Assembly: GCF_015461805.1 (NCBI RefSeq)
Contig: NZ_JACVZE010000004.1
Span: forward strand, 372,001 to 436,000
Direction of reading: 5' to 3'
DNA length: 64,000 nucleotides
Origin: Pseudomonas pisciculturae
GTDB taxonomy: Bacteria; Pseudomonadota; Gammaproteobacteria; Pseudomonadales; Pseudomonadaceae
The notes under the pieces are model-generated. The model saw only the letters and a program-made list of their open reading frames with translations, had not been told where the DNA came from and searched no databases. Below, piece after piece: positions 50,423 to 60,535 of the stretch (the first letter of the stretch is position 1; each line of letters starts with the position of its first letter). The position numbers and the translations under genes were made by a program.

Positions 50423-53400
50423 TCAAGCCTCGACCTGGCTCCACTGCTTGCTCAGGCGCTTGTCAGAAATCGGCACCTTAGTGCCCAACTGCTGGGCAAA
50501 CAACGACACGCGGTATTCCTCCAGCCACCAGCGGTAAAGCTCCAACTGAGGGTCGCGCTTGCCTTCCTGGGCGTGTTTTTTCAGGCGGTTTTCGTATTGC
50601 GCCCACAGCCCGCTGAGTTCGCCGCTCCACACCCGATCCTTTTGCACCTGACTTGGCAATTTCTCCAGGCGCAGTTCGATGGCCTTGAGGTAACGCGGCA
50701 GTTCCTTGAACCACTGCGACGGGGTTTCCCGTACAAAACCTGGGTAAACCAGGTGACTCAGTTGCTGCTTGATATCGTTCAAGGCCACGGCCTGGGCCAG
50801 GTCAATCTTGCCCTTGAAGCGCTTTTGCAGGCCATGCCAAAGCTTCAGCACTTCCAGGGTCAGGCGCGCCAGGCGCTCAGCGTGTTCGGTCCAACTGCCG
50901 CGCTTGCGCTCTGCCAAGGCGGCCAAACCGGCGCCATCACGCGGCAGGCTGGCTTCGCCTTCGAGCACGCAGGTATCGAGGCTGGCCAACAGGATGTCCT
51001 CCACCAGCGCGTCGATGCGGCCCAACTCGCGGTACATCAGGCCCAGTTCGGTCAACCCCGGTAATTTGCCCCGCAGGAATTTCGCCGGTTCCGCCAATTG
51101 CTGCATCAGCAGCCGCTGCAAGGCGCGACGGTGCTGGAACTCGGCTTCGGCGGCCGTCGAGAAACGCCCTTCCTTGACCGTACCGTTTTCTTCCACCAGC
51201 GCTGGATACACTGTCATCGACAGCCCGGCGATCTTCTGTTGGGTCTTTTCGGCCACCGCCGCGAACACCTTGGCCTCCACCGGCTGCTGGCTTTTCGCGG
51301 TCTGTGGCACCGCCAACGCAGCCTGGCTGGCTTCGGCAAAACGTGCGGTCAGCTCGGCCAGGTCGCGGCCCTCGCCCAGAAACTTGCCCTGGCCGTCGAC
51401 CACTTCGAGGTTCATCTTCAGATGATTTTCCACCTGCTGCGCCGCTTCGGCCCAGGCTTCGTCGCTGACGCGTGCGCCGGTCATGCGCAGCAACTCGCGG
51501 CCCAATGCCTGGGGCAACGAGCCCTGGCCGAACTCCATCCGTTGCAGCGCTGCCTTGACGAAATCCGGCACCGGCACGAAGTTCTTGCGCAGCGCCTTGG
51601 GCAGGTTGCGTACCAAGGCAATGCACTTGGCTTCGATCACCCCCGGCACCAACCACTCCAGGCGCTCCGGCGGCAGCGCCGGCAACAGCGGCGCCGGCAC
51701 GCGCAGGGTCACGCCGTCGCGGGGGTGATTGGGTTCAAAGTGATAGCTCAGCGCCAGTTCCAGGTCGCCCAGGTGCAGGGTGTCCGGGTAATGCAGCGCC
51801 GTGACTTCACTGGCCTCGCGGGCCAGCACGTCTTCTTCGCGCATGATCAGCAGTTGCGGGTCTTTCTGGCTGCTGATCTTGTACCAGCTGTCAAAGGTCG
51901 CGGTCTGGTGGATCTCTGCCGGCAACCGCGCATCGTAGAAGGCGTACAGGGTTTCTTCATCGGCCAGAATGTCGCGCCGGCGTGCCTTGGCTTCCAACTC
52001 GTCCAACTGCTCCAGCAGTTGCTGGTTGGCCGTCAGGCACTTGGCCCGCGACTGAATCTCACCGCGCACCAGGCCTTCGCGGATAAACAACTCGCGGGAC
52101 ACCACCGGGTCAACCGGCCCGTAATGCACCGGGCGGCGACCGACCACGATCAGCCCGAACAGGGTGATCTGTTCAAACGCCACGACTTGCCCGCGCTTCT
52201 TCTCCCAATGGGGCTCGAAGTGGTTTTTCTTGATCAGGTGCCCGGCCAGCGGTTCGATCCAATCGGCGTCGATCTTGGCGACCATGCGCGCATACAGCTT
52301 GGTCGTTTCCACCAGCTCAGCGGTCATCAGCCATTGCGGGCGCTTCTTGCCGATGCCCGACGAGGGGTGAATCCAGAAACGCCGTTGACGTGCACCGAGG
52401 TAATCGCCGTCTTCGGTTTTCTGGCCGATCTGGCTCAGCAGCCCGGAGAGCACGGCTTTGTGCAGTTTCGGGAAATCCGCCGGCTCTTTGTTGACCGTCA
52501 GCTGCATGTCGCGACAGATCAGGCTCAGCTGGCGATGGGAATCGCGCCATTCGCGCAAGCGCAAATAGTTGAGGAAGTTTTTGCGGCACCAGTTGCGCAG
52601 CGGGCTGGCGGTGAGTTCCTGGCGCTGTTCTTCAAAACCACGCCACAAATTAACCAGCCCGGCGAAGTCCGAATCCGGGTCTTTCCACTGGGCGTGGGCC
52701 TGGTCGGCGGCCTGTTGACGCTCCGGCGGGCGCTCGCGCGGGTCCTGGATCGACATGGCGCTGGCCACGATCAGCACTTCCTGCAAGCTGCCCAGCTTGG
52801 CCGCTTCGAGCAGCATGCGGCCCATGCGCGGGTCTACCGGCAGGCGCGCCAATTGGCGACCCAGCGGGGTGAGCTGGCTGTTGCGGTCTACCGCCGAGAG
52901 TTCTTGCAGCAGGTTGAAACCGTCGCTGATGGCCTTGCCATCCGGCGGCTCGATAAACGGGAAGTCGGTGATCTCGCCCAGGCGCAGGTGCAGCATCTGC
53001 AAGATCACGGCGGCAAGGTTGGTACGCAGGATTTCCGGGTCAGTAAATTCCGGGCGACCGATAAAATCTTCTTCGCTGTACAAGCGAATGCAAATGCCCG
53101 GCTCCACCCGACCGCAACGGCCCTTACGCTGGTTGGCGCTGGCCTGGGATATCGCCTCGATCGGCAGGCGCTGCACCTTGGCGCGGTAACTGTAGCGGCT
53201 GATGCGCGCAGTGCCGCTGTCGATCACGTAGCGAATGCCCGGCACGGTCAGCGACGTTTCCGCGACGTTGGTCGCCAGCACCACGCGACGGCCTGGGTGG
53301 GATTGGAAGATCCGCTGCTGCTCGGCTGGCGACAGGCGCGCATACAGCGGCAAAATCTCGGTGTGCTTGAGCTGGGCCTTGCGCAGCATGTCGGCGGCGT

Positions 53401-54334
53401 CGCGAATCTCGCGCTCGCCGGGCAAGAACACCAGCACGTCACCCGGGCTGCGGCGTTCGCTGCGCTCGTAGGCGGCGATTTCATCGAGGGTGGCGAGAAT
53501 CGCCTGGTCGACGGTGAGGTCGTCCTCGACGCGGTTGCCCTCTTCGTCCTGCTCAAGCGTCAGCGGGCGGTACCAGGTGTCCACCGGGAAAGTACGGCCC
53601 GAGACCTCGACAATCGGCGCATCGTCGAAGTGCTTAGAGAAGCGCTCCAGGTCGATGGTCGCCGAGGTGATGATGACTTTCAGGTCGGGGCGGCGTGGCA
53701 GCAAGGTTTTCAGGTAACCCAGCAGGAAGTCGATGTTGAGGCTGCGTTCGTGGGCTTCGTCGACGATGATCGTGTCGTAGCGTTCCAGGTAGCGGTCGTT
53801 CTGGGTTTCGGCCAGCAGGATGCCGTCGGTCATCAACTTGATCAGCGTGTTGGAATCGCTCTGGTCTTCGAAACGCACCTGATAGCCGACCAGCGCGCCC
53901 AGCGGCGTGGCGAGCTCTTCGGCTACCCGGCTGGCCACACTGCGCGCCGCAATACGACGCGGCTGGGTGTGACCGATCAGGCCGAACTGGCCGCGACCGA
54001 TCTCCAGGCAGATCTTCGGCAACTGGGTGGTCTTACCCGACCCCGTCTCACCAGCAATGATCAGCACCTGATGCTTGTTCAGCGCCGCCTTGATTTCATC
54101 GCGCTTGGCGGCAATCGGCAGGCTGTCGTCGTAACAAATCACCGGCAGGCTCGCGCGCCGCGCCGTGACCTGGGCGCAGGACGCCTGCATGCGCACCACC
54201 CACTGCGCCAACTTGTCCTCGTCGGGCTTCTTGCGCAGCTCAAGCAACTGCCGGCGCAAGCGGTGGCGGTCAGCGAGCATGGCGTGGTCGAGGGTTTTGA
54301 GCAGTTGGTCGATGGTGGGCGCTTGGTCGGTCAT
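50423..54334 (-). CDS. hrpA: ATP-dependent RNA helicase HrpA (DEAH-box)
   Basis: 1303 residues, the normal HrpA length. Walker A is GETGSGKTTQLP at 95-106; DEAH box IIVDEAHERSLN near 193; SAT and QRKGRCGRVEPGICIRLY (motif VI) are present. The long HrpA-specific C-terminus (DUF3418) follows, including WLVPGVIEAKCIALVRNLPKALRKNFVPVPDF. HrpA helps rescue stalled or collided ribosomes and acts on mRNA. I chose ATG 54334 (MTDQAPTIDQLLKTL); codons upstream to 54442 are open but have no site. Confidence 0.96.
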   Translation of the reverse strand: MTDQAPTIDQLLKTLDHAMLADRHRLRRQLLELRKKPDEDKLAQWVVRMQASCAQVTARRASLPVICYDDSLPIAAKRDEIKAALNKHQVLIIAGETGSGKTTQLPKICLEIGRGQFGLIGHTQPRRIAARSVASRVAEELATPLGALVGYQVRFEDQSDSNTLIKLMTDGILLAETQNDRYLERYDTIIVDEAHERSLNIDFLLGYLKTLLPRRPDLKVIITSATIDLERFSKHFDDAPIVEVSGRTFPVDTWYRPLTLEQDEEGNRVEDDLTVDQAILATLDEIAAYERSERRSPGDVLVFLPGEREIRDAADMLRKAQLKHTEILPLYARLSPAEQQRIFQSHPGRRVVLATNVAETSLTVPGIRYVIDSGTARISRYSYRAKVQRLPIEAISQASANQRKGRCGRVEPGICIRLYSEEDFIGRPEFTDPEILRTNLAAVILQMLHLRLGEITDFPFIEPPDGKAISDGFNLLQELSAVDRNSQLTPLGRQLARLPVDPRMGRMLLEAAKLGSLQEVLIVASAMSIQDPRERPPERQQAADQAHAQWKDPDSDFAGLVNLWRGFEEQRQELTASPLRNWCRKNFLNYLRLREWRDSHRQLSLICRDMQLTVNKEPADFPKLHKAVLSGLLSQIGQKTEDGDYLGARQRRFWIHPSSGIGKKRPQWLMTAELVETTKLYARMVAKIDADWIEPLAGHLIKKNHFEPHWEKKRGQVVAFEQITLFGLIVVGRRPVHYGPVDPVVSRELFIREGLVRGEIQSRAKCLTANQQLLEQLDELEAKARRRDILADEETLYAFYDARLPAEIHQTATFDSWYKISSQKDPQLLIMREEDVLAREASEVTALHYPDTLHLGDLELALSYHFEPNHPRDGVTLRVPAPLLPALPPERLEWLVPGVIEAKCIALVRNLPKALRKNFVPVPDFVKAALQRMEFGQGSLPQALGRELLRMTGARVSDEAWAEAAQQVENHLKMNLEVVDGQGKFLGEGRDLAELTARFAEASQAALAVPQTAKSQQPVEAKVFAAVAEKTQQKIAGLSMTVYPALVEENGTVKEGRFSTAAEAEFQHRRALQRLLMQQLAEPAKFLRGKLPGLTELGLMYRELGRIDALVEDILLASLDTCVLEGEASLPRDGAGLAALAERKRGSWTEHAERLARLTLEVLKLWHGLQKRFKGKIDLAQAVALNDIKQQLSHLVYPGFVRETPSQWFKELPRYLKAIELRLEKLPSQVQKDRVWSGELSGLWAQYENRLKKHAQEGKRDPQLELYRWWLEEYRVSLFAQQLGTKVPISDKRLSKQWSQVEA

Positions 54335-54623
54335 CTGGTACGCAAAAGTCTTTTTAGTGAGGCAGGTGAGCCTGGGGTGACGTGATCGTAGGCGGCGATT
54401 GTCGCAGATTTCGGTCCAGGTGAACGCGGGAACCCCTCTCATCGCCGAAAAACCTGGGTATTACCGGGTTACTGCGGCCGTATCCAAGGTGCCAGGAGCT
54501 TCTCAGACCACAACTGCACTCAACTTTTCACACGGAATTTTCAGCGTCTTCCAGATCGCCCGCACGGGGCAAGGCGAGGTTTACTGCGGCACGCAGCATT
54601 CATGCTCACCCTGGAGCCACGCC
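54335..54623. other. Divergent spacer between hrpA and the PPxY operon
   Basis: About 290 bases with promoters for both sides expected. I looked for a HrpL-type box and found GGAACC near 54430 but no CCACNNA at the right distance. No other structure stands out. Confidence 0.5.
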
Positions 54624-55451
54624 ATGCCGACCCCTGCTAACCCTTTGCCCTTTGCGCACGCGAACTGGGCTGCGTTTTCCGTTCCCGTAGCCAACACCGG
54701 CTCACCCCGCAATGCCACGCCTGCATCCGCCCCGTTGCCCTCCTACACAGAACTGGACCCTGAGCTTAAACAGCGCGCCCGCGTTGCCCAGGGCTACTTC
54801 GACCAACTGGGGATGTATTCGGAAGATACGCACCCAGACTCCGTCAGGCAGCTCGAACTGCTAAGGCCCAAGGCGTTGCCGCCCACCTACTGGCAGACGA
54901 CGGATAACGCCAGCCCATTGCCTGAGCATGTCGAAACCGAAGAGGCGCCACCTACTTATCGAGAGGCCATCGGCAGTGCCGACCACGATGACAACCCAGT
55001 GCGTTTTTCTCCTCATCTATCAGCCACAGCACTGGTGCAGGCCTACAAGCATGTGAACCGCCTCAATGACCTGCTCGAACAGGCTGAACAATTGGGAGCA
55101 TTGTTGGTGGAGCGAGAGCACCCAGACGGCTCGATCCCAGAAGGGGGAACCTCCATCGATGCAGAAACAGTGGCGGCGCTGTGCGCCAAGATAGATCGAC
55201 TCAGATCTTCCTGGGCCGAAGGCGCATTTGCAGCGTCCTCACGGATGGGCAGCCCACTGGCATGGGCACTCGCTTGCACTCCCTCGGCACGCACACTGAA
55301 GGAAAACGCCTTGAAAGCCGAGTTGAACAGCCTTTGGGATACGGCCAAGACGGAATATCAAACCCGTTACCTGACCGACCCGCTTAACGCAGACCCCACC
55401 CTGGCCAAGGTCTATCTCATGGTTAAAGGTCTGCGAAGAGCGCCCATTTGA
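54624..55451 (+). CDS. Unrecognised protein with two PPxY motifs and one LPxY
   Basis: 275 residues; no family recognised. The N-terminal half is Pro-rich and disordered-looking, with LPSY at 38-41, PPTY at 86-89 and PPTY at 109-112. PPxY is the ligand motif of eukaryotic WW domains, as in Nedd4-type ubiquitin ligases, and is rare in bacterial proteins outside effectors. The C-terminal half (about 135-245) is helical and contains LVQAYKHVNRLNDLLEQAEQ and LCAKIDRLRSSWAEGAFAASS, which resembles the repeat unit of the next gene. GGAG precedes ATG 54624. No signal peptide. Forty bases separate it from its partner gene. An effector role is inference from the motifs only. Confidence 0.65.
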   Translation: MPTPANPLPFAHANWAAFSVPVANTGSPRNATPASAPLPSYTELDPELKQRARVAQGYFDQLGMYSEDTHPDSVRQLELLRPKALPPTYWQTTDNASPLPEHVETEEAPPTYREAIGSADHDDNPVRFSPHLSATALVQAYKHVNRLNDLLEQAEQLGALLVEREHPDGSIPEGGTSIDAETVAALCAKIDRLRSSWAEGAFAASSRMGSPLAWALACTPSARTLKENALKAELNSLWDTAKTEYQTRYLTDPLNADPTLAKVYLMVKGLRRAPI

Positions 55452-55490
55452 AACCGGCTCAAGCCGTCACATTTGCGCAGAGGACGCCGT

Positions 55491-56732
55491 ATGATCAGAT
55501 TGAAACAGTTTTTCGCACCTGCCCCCCATGAAGCACTGACTCGCCTGCTACAGCAGACCCACTCTATCCACGCAACCGTGGCTAGAAGCCTGGTGAAGCA
55601 AGGCCACCAGCACATGCTCGAAAACACCCGAAACCTTGAGCAAACGTTGCTTCACCCTCCAAGTCGGTTGCCCGAAAATACGGCACAGGAAAAGGGCCAT
55701 CAACTTCAAGCCTGGATGCATCTATCGAGAATCGAAAATACGCTAGAGGCCTTCGACCAGGAGAGCCGCTCGCTCGTCAACTCACAACCGGATGCCTCTA
55801 CCAGCCTGCAAAAAATCACACAACGCAATGAACTACTGGCGAGTCGCGTTGAAGCACGTGAAGCCCTGCAGGACAGGCGCGAAGCGTGGGCCGCCGCCAC
55901 TGCGCCGCAGTCCAGCGGATTGGACCCGATCACCCTTGCCGTCCTGCCCGTTGCATCGCTCAACCCGACGTTGGCCAAGCAAGATCTGGAACAGGCCGTC
56001 AAACATGTCAACGCCTTGGATAGGGAGGTTGCCTCGTTGGACGGTTACATCAAGCAACAGCCACAGCCGATATCTCGGGAAGAAGAAGACATCTTTATCG
56101 CGCAACGTAACGCCCTGACCGAATATCGCAATGCGTGGGCGACGGGGCGCTTAAAGGGTACCAGCCAATTCAAATCCTCAATCGGCCTCACGCCGGAGCG
56201 TAAACGCCTGGAGCAGAACCTGGAGCGGAGCAAGCAACTGGCCACGTTGGAACTGACCCTCCATCGGCTGGAGCGCACGTTAGAAGCGGTACACAGCAAT
56301 GGCCTGGGAGAAAAACTCCAGCCAGGTGCAGTCAATGCCGCGCGCGAGGCCCTTATCCAACTGCGTGATGCCTGGCGCGCGGGCAGTCTTGATGGGAGCT
56401 CGTCAAAAGGCATGGACCCCCTGCTGGTTTTAACCTCGTCCAACGGGCGGCGACTGAAACTTGAGCTGGGCGTTATCGACAAGGCTTTTATACAACTCCA
56501 GGCCATTCCCCGTACGGAGCAAGCAAACAGTGCTCAAGAACGTCGTGATTTCAATAAACTGACCCATGCTCGCACCGCCAAACCGCAGGTCAAGCAAGCC
56601 GCTATCATTCGCGAACAAGCCGACAATAAACAGCGGGCGTTGGTCTCAGAGCTGAATACCGATTTGCGCAATCTCTACACCGAGCTCAGAAACAACCTGG
56701 GGTACAACCCCACCCCGAGCCCCCTTAAATAA
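55491..56732 (+). CDS. Unrecognised helical repeat protein, partner of the PPxY protein
   Basis: 413 residues, almost all helical, no signal peptide or membrane segment. Three repeat units of about 80 residues can be seen, each ending in (A)REAL..R.AW(A).G...(S)S.GLDP: Trp at 133, 216 and 295, spaced 83 and 79. Each is linked by a helix like LHRLERTLEAV or LSRIENTLEAF. The upstream protein carries one similar unit, so the two are probably paralogous in part and work together. The start is ATG 55491 with AGAGG ahead; an upstream TTG is also in frame. Function unknown; structural or adaptor roles fit as well as an effector role. Confidence 0.7.
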   Translation: MIRLKQFFAPAPHEALTRLLQQTHSIHATVARSLVKQGHQHMLENTRNLEQTLLHPPSRLPENTAQEKGHQLQAWMHLSRIENTLEAFDQESRSLVNSQPDASTSLQKITQRNELLASRVEAREALQDRREAWAAATAPQSSGLDPITLAVLPVASLNPTLAKQDLEQAVKHVNALDREVASLDGYIKQQPQPISREEEDIFIAQRNALTEYRNAWATGRLKGTSQFKSSIGLTPERKRLEQNLERSKQLATLELTLHRLERTLEAVHSNGLGEKLQPGAVNAAREALIQLRDAWRAGSLDGSSSKGMDPLLVLTSSNGRRLKLELGVIDKAFIQLQAIPRTEQANSAQERRDFNKLTHARTAKPQVKQAAIIREQADNKQRALVSELNTDLRNLYTELRNNLGYNPTPSPLK

Positions 56733-56750
56733 CGCAGCAGACATAGCGGG

Positions 56751-58466
56751 CTATTCACTGTCCTCACGCTGGCGCCGGTAAGGAAACACATCGATAACCT
56801 TACCGGCACGAATCGCATCCTGCAGGCCTTTCCAATAGTCGGCGTTGTACAACTCGCCATGCAGTTGATCGAACAACTTGCGCTGGCCGGCGTCGGCAAA
56901 CAAAAACGGTGGAAATTCTTCCGGGAACACATCCAAGGGGCCGATGGAGTACCAGGGCTCAGAGGCCATTTCATCCTCGGGGGTGCGCGGCGCGGGGATG
57001 TGGCGGAAGTTGGCCTCGGTGAGGTAGCAGATTTCGTCATAGTCGTAGAACACCACGCGGCCGTGGCGGGTGACGCCGAAGTTTTTCAGCAGCATGTCGC
57101 CGGGAAAGATATTCGCCGCCGCCAATTGCTTGATGGCCAGGCCGTAGTCTTCCAGGGCTTCGCGCACTTGGGCGTCGTTGGCGTTTTCCAGGTAGAGGTT
57201 CAGCGGGGTCATGCGCCGTTCGGTCCAGCAGTGGCGGATCAGTACGGTGTCGCCCTCCACTTCGACGGTGCCGGCGGCGACCTCCAACAGCTCGGCCAGG
57301 CATTCGGGCTCGAACTTGCTTAGGGGGAAACGGAAGTCGGCGAACTCCTGAGTATCGGCCATGCGCCCTACCCGGTCGACGCTTTTTACCAGGCGGTACT
57401 TTTCGATCACCGTGGCGCGGTTGACGTTTTTCGACGGCGAAAAGCGGTCCTTGATGATCTTGAACACGGTGTTGAAACCCGGCAGGGTAAACACGCTCAT
57501 GACCATGCCGCGCACGCCGGGGGCCATGATGAACTGATCGTCGGTGGTGGCCAGGTGGTTGATCAGCGCGCGGTAGAACTCTGACTTGCCGTGCTTGTAG
57601 AAACCGATGGAGGTGTACAGCTCAGCGATGTGCTTGCCCGGCAGGATGCGTTTGAGAAAGCCGATGAATTCCGCCGGCACCGGTACATCCACCATGAAGT
57701 AGGAACGGGTGAACGAGAAGATGATCGACACGTCGGCTTCGTCGGTGATCAGCGCATCGATCTGGATGCCCTGGCCTTCGCGGTGCAACAACGGAATCAC
57801 CAGCGGCCATTGCTCGTCGTGGGTGTAGAGGCGCCCTACGAGGTAGGCGCCTTTGTTGCGGTAGAGCACCGAGGAAAACAACTCGACCTTAAGGCCTGGG
57901 TCTTTGCAGACCCAGTCCGGCAGGTTCTCGCGCAACTGGGCTTCAAGGCGGTTCAGGTCGGCGGCAAGGTCGGCATAGGGTTCGCTGAAGCTGTAGTCCG
58001 AGAAGATCTGCGCGAGCATTTCCGAGATTTTGCCAGCGGGAGTGTAGGTGCGCGTCTGCGCGGCTCGCGCCCGGCGCAGGCTGGGCCGGGTGGTATGGAT
58101 AAACATGCAGCCGTCGCTGATCAGGTCATGGCTGAACAGGCCGCAGAAAATCGAGTTGTACCAGGTCTCGGACAGCTCATCGTCGAAACGCAGGTCGATC
58201 AGGCCTATATAGGCGTTTTTCACCAGGGGCCAGACGTCGATTTCCAGCAACGTGGCGTCATCGAAGTGAGCACGCAGGCGTGCGTTGACTTCGCCCACCT
58301 TCTCTTCATACAGGTTGATCCGCGCCGCCGAAGCCGCCTGTCCCTGTTGCCACTGGGCCTTTTCAAAGCGCTCGCGGGCACCGTCGGTGATCTGGCGAAA
58401 GTGCTCACGGTAATCGTCGAAGCCATCGAGGATCATCTGGGCGATTGCGAGGGCGGGCTGCGACAT
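56751..58466 (-). CDS. aceK: Isocitrate dehydrogenase kinase/phosphatase AceK
   Basis: 571 residues, the standard length. AceK phosphorylates and dephosphorylates isocitrate dehydrogenase to direct carbon to the glyoxylate shunt. The ATP-binding [30 protein letters not shown] and the catalytic region [21 protein letters not shown] with its Asp are intact, as is the N-terminal regulatory half beginning [31 protein letters not shown] precedes the ATG. It converges on the repeat-protein gene with an 18-base gap and is not beside the aceA/aceB genes here. Confidence 0.96.
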   Translation of the reverse strand: MSQPALAIAQMILDGFDDYREHFRQITDGARERFEKAQWQQGQAASAARINLYEEKVGEVNARLRAHFDDATLLEIDVWPLVKNAYIGLIDLRFDDELSETWYNSIFCGLFSHDLISDGCMFIHTTRPSLRRARAAQTRTYTPAGKISEMLAQIFSDYSFSEPYADLAADLNRLEAQLRENLPDWVCKDPGLKVELFSSVLYRNKGAYLVGRLYTHDEQWPLVIPLLHREGQGIQIDALITDEADVSIIFSFTRSYFMVDVPVPAEFIGFLKRILPGKHIAELYTSIGFYKHGKSEFYRALINHLATTDDQFIMAPGVRGMVMSVFTLPGFNTVFKIIKDRFSPSKNVNRATVIEKYRLVKSVDRVGRMADTQEFADFRFPLSKFEPECLAELLEVAAGTVEVEGDTVLIRHCWTERRMTPLNLYLENANDAQVREALEDYGLAIKQLAAANIFPGDMLLKNFGVTRHGRVVFYDYDEICYLTEANFRHIPAPRTPEDEMASEPWYSIGPLDVFPEEFPPFLFADAGQRKLFDQLHGELYNADYWKGLQDAIRAGKVIDVFPYRRQREDSE

Positions 58467-58857
58467 GCGGGAAACCTCTACGGGTATCTGGAATGCCCTG
58501 AGCTTAGCCAGTGTACGAGGGCAGGAGAAGGGTCATTTTTTGCGCCGTGTTGTACAACTTTGCTCACTTCGTACATTTATTTTCAATTTTCATAATTCGA
58601 CCAACCGGTCAGATAACGCACCAAAAAGTCGCACACGATTTCATCGCGGCGCCTGCAAAGCCGTGGCTTGGCGCTTTGCCGGTGAAATGACGCGCCTGTC
58701 ATTGGGCTGCACGACGGCGTAACAGATTCGATACAACGTAAGGGAAACCCTGATTACTACCTTGATGGCACTTTGATATATAGCGCGCCCTTTCCCACCC
58801 TAACAAGGTCTGAAGACCGACCCGGGAACAGGTTTTAATCGCCCAAGGAGCATTGAG
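58467..58857. other. 391-base spacer between aceK and a chemoreceptor gene
   Basis: AT-rich near 58550-58605 (TACATTTATTTTCAATTTTC), probably the aceK promoter zone. An imperfect inverted repeat, GCAAAGCC and GGCGCTTTGC, lies at 58655-58679. TTTGATATATAG near 58772 could be a -10 for the chemoreceptor, but I found no matching -35 and no GCCGATAA FliA element. No frame here looks like a gene. Confidence 0.5.
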
Positions 58858-60483
58858 ATGTCATTGAGGAATATGCGGATCGGCTTACGTGCCAGTCTGA
58901 GTTTTGGGGTATTGGCCAGCCTGTTGGTCATCGTCGGCCTGTTTGGCCTGGGCCAGATGGCCCAACTGCGGGAAAGTGCGCTGATCATCGAACAATCGTG
59001 GATGCCGAGCATCGAGAATATCCACGACAGCGCAGCGTATGCGGCCAGCATTCGCCTGGAATCGCTACGCATGGCGACCACCGATGAATCACGCATCCGC
59101 GACAACAGTAAAAACCTGATTGCCCGCCAACGCACCGAGCTGCAAACCCTGCTCGACCATCACGAAGCCCTGCTGAGCAACGACACCGAGGGCGAGCTGC
59201 TCAAGCAGCTCAAGGTCAATGTGAACGCCTACCTCACCATCGTCGGGCAGTTGGTCGAGCTGGTGGACAAGGACCAGCAACAAGACGCCATCGACCTGCT
59301 CAACACCCGCCTGGCCCCTCAAGGCGTGGTCCTCAACAAGAGCTTGGAAGACTTGATCGTCTTTAACCAGAACGGCGTGGAAGCCGCCGCCGAATCCGCC
59401 GCCCAGGCCTATTCCAGCGCGCAATGGGTGGTCGGCCTGATCATCGCGGCTGCCTTGTTGGCCACGCTGCTGCTGGCCTGGCTGCTGACACGCAGCATCA
59501 CCGCCCCCCTCCACCAAGCGTTGACGGTGGCACGCACCATCGCCAACGGCGACTTGAGCCAGCCCATCGCCGTCAGCGGCAAGGACGAACCGGCCCAGTT
59601 ACTCACCGCCCTGGCCACCATGCAGACGCAATTGCAGTCCACCATCCGTGGCATCAGCGAATCGGCGCAGCAGTTGGCGTCTGCCGCCGAAGAGATGAGC
59701 TCGGTGATGGAGCAAAGCACCCGTGGCTTGCAGGCGCAGAACGATGAAATCGAACAGGCTGCCACCGCCGTCAACCAGATGAGCGCCGCAGTGGATGAAG
59801 TAGCGGGCAATGCGGTGTCCAGCGCCGAAGCCTCCAAGGCGTCTGACGAAGACAGCAAGCACGGGCATTACCAGATCAGCGAAACCATCAGCTCGATCCA
59901 AAACCTGGTGGACGAAGTGCTTGGCGCCTCAAACAAGGCTGAGGGCCTGGCGGTACAGGCCCAGGACATCAGCAAGGTGCTGGAAGTGATCCGCGGGATT
60001 GCCGGGCAAACCAACCTGCTGGCTCTCAACGCGGCGATTGAAGCGGCGCGCGCAGGCGAGGCCGGGCGCGGGTTTGCGGTGGTGGCCGACGAGGTGCGTT
60101 CGCTGGCGCAACGCACCCAGGATTCCACCGAAGAAATCGAGCAGATGATTACCGGCATCCAACAAGGCACCCAAGGCACCGTAGAGGCGTTGAACAGCAG
60201 CGCCGAGCATGCCGGCCAGACCTTGCAGCGGGCCAACAGCGCCGGCAGCGCCCTGGAGAAAATCACCGCGGCCATCTCGCAGATCAGCCAGCGCAACCTG
60301 GTGATCGCCAGTGCCGCCGAACAGCAGGCCCTGGTCGCTCGCGAAGTGGACCGCAGCCTGGTGAGTATTCGCGACCTGTCCACCCAGACGGCCGCCGGCG
60401 CCACCCAGACTTCGGCTGCCAGCCAGGAACTGTCGCGTCTTGCGGTGGACCTCAATGGGCTGGTGACGCGGTTTGTCCTGTAA
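58858..60483 (+). CDS. Methyl-accepting chemotaxis protein, four-helix-bundle sensor
   Basis: 541 residues. One membrane helix near residues 10-32, a periplasmic four-helix-bundle domain (about 35-185) of the 4HB_MCP type, a second membrane helix ([22 protein letters not shown], near 190), a HAMP domain ([27 protein letters not shown]), then the signalling tip with [38 protein letters not shown]. It reports ligand binding to CheA. The ligand cannot be read from sequence. AAGGAG precedes the ATG. There is no C-terminal CheR-binding pentapeptide. Confidence 0.94.
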   Translation: MSLRNMRIGLRASLSFGVLASLLVIVGLFGLGQMAQLRESALIIEQSWMPSIENIHDSAAYAASIRLESLRMATTDESRIRDNSKNLIARQRTELQTLLDHHEALLSNDTEGELLKQLKVNVNAYLTIVGQLVELVDKDQQQDAIDLLNTRLAPQGVVLNKSLEDLIVFNQNGVEAAAESAAQAYSSAQWVVGLIIAAALLATLLLAWLLTRSITAPLHQALTVARTIANGDLSQPIAVSGKDEPAQLLTALATMQTQLQSTIRGISESAQQLASAAEEMSSVMEQSTRGLQAQNDEIEQAATAVNQMSAAVDEVAGNAVSSAEASKASDEDSKHGHYQISETISSIQNLVDEVLGASNKAEGLAVQAQDISKVLEVIRGIAGQTNLLALNAAIEAARAGEAGRGFAVVADEVRSLAQRTQDSTEEIEQMITGIQQGTQGTVEALNSSAEHAGQTLQRANSAGSALEKITAAISQISQRNLVIASAAEQQALVAREVDRSLVSIRDLSTQTAAGATQTSAASQELSRLAVDLNGLVTRFVL

Positions 60484-60535
60484 TCAGTCAAGGCGGCGTG
60501 TAACACTCGCCGCCTTATTGAGGTAGGAGCGTTAC

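Noticed and set aside
51098..54385. 1095-codon open frame opposite hrpA
   Set aside because: Antisense shadow of a gene with complete helicase motifs; no domain seen in the translation.
54399..54623. HrpL (type III secretion) promoter before the PPxY operon
   Set aside because: GGAACC is present near 54430, but no CCACNNA at 15-16 bases; GGTGCC...CCACAAC near 54490 also misses the consensus and spacing.
58655..58679. FliA promoter before the chemoreceptor at 58858
   Set aside because: GCCGGTGA is two bases off consensus and no TAAA lies 15 bases upstream; the sequence fits an imperfect inverted repeat better.
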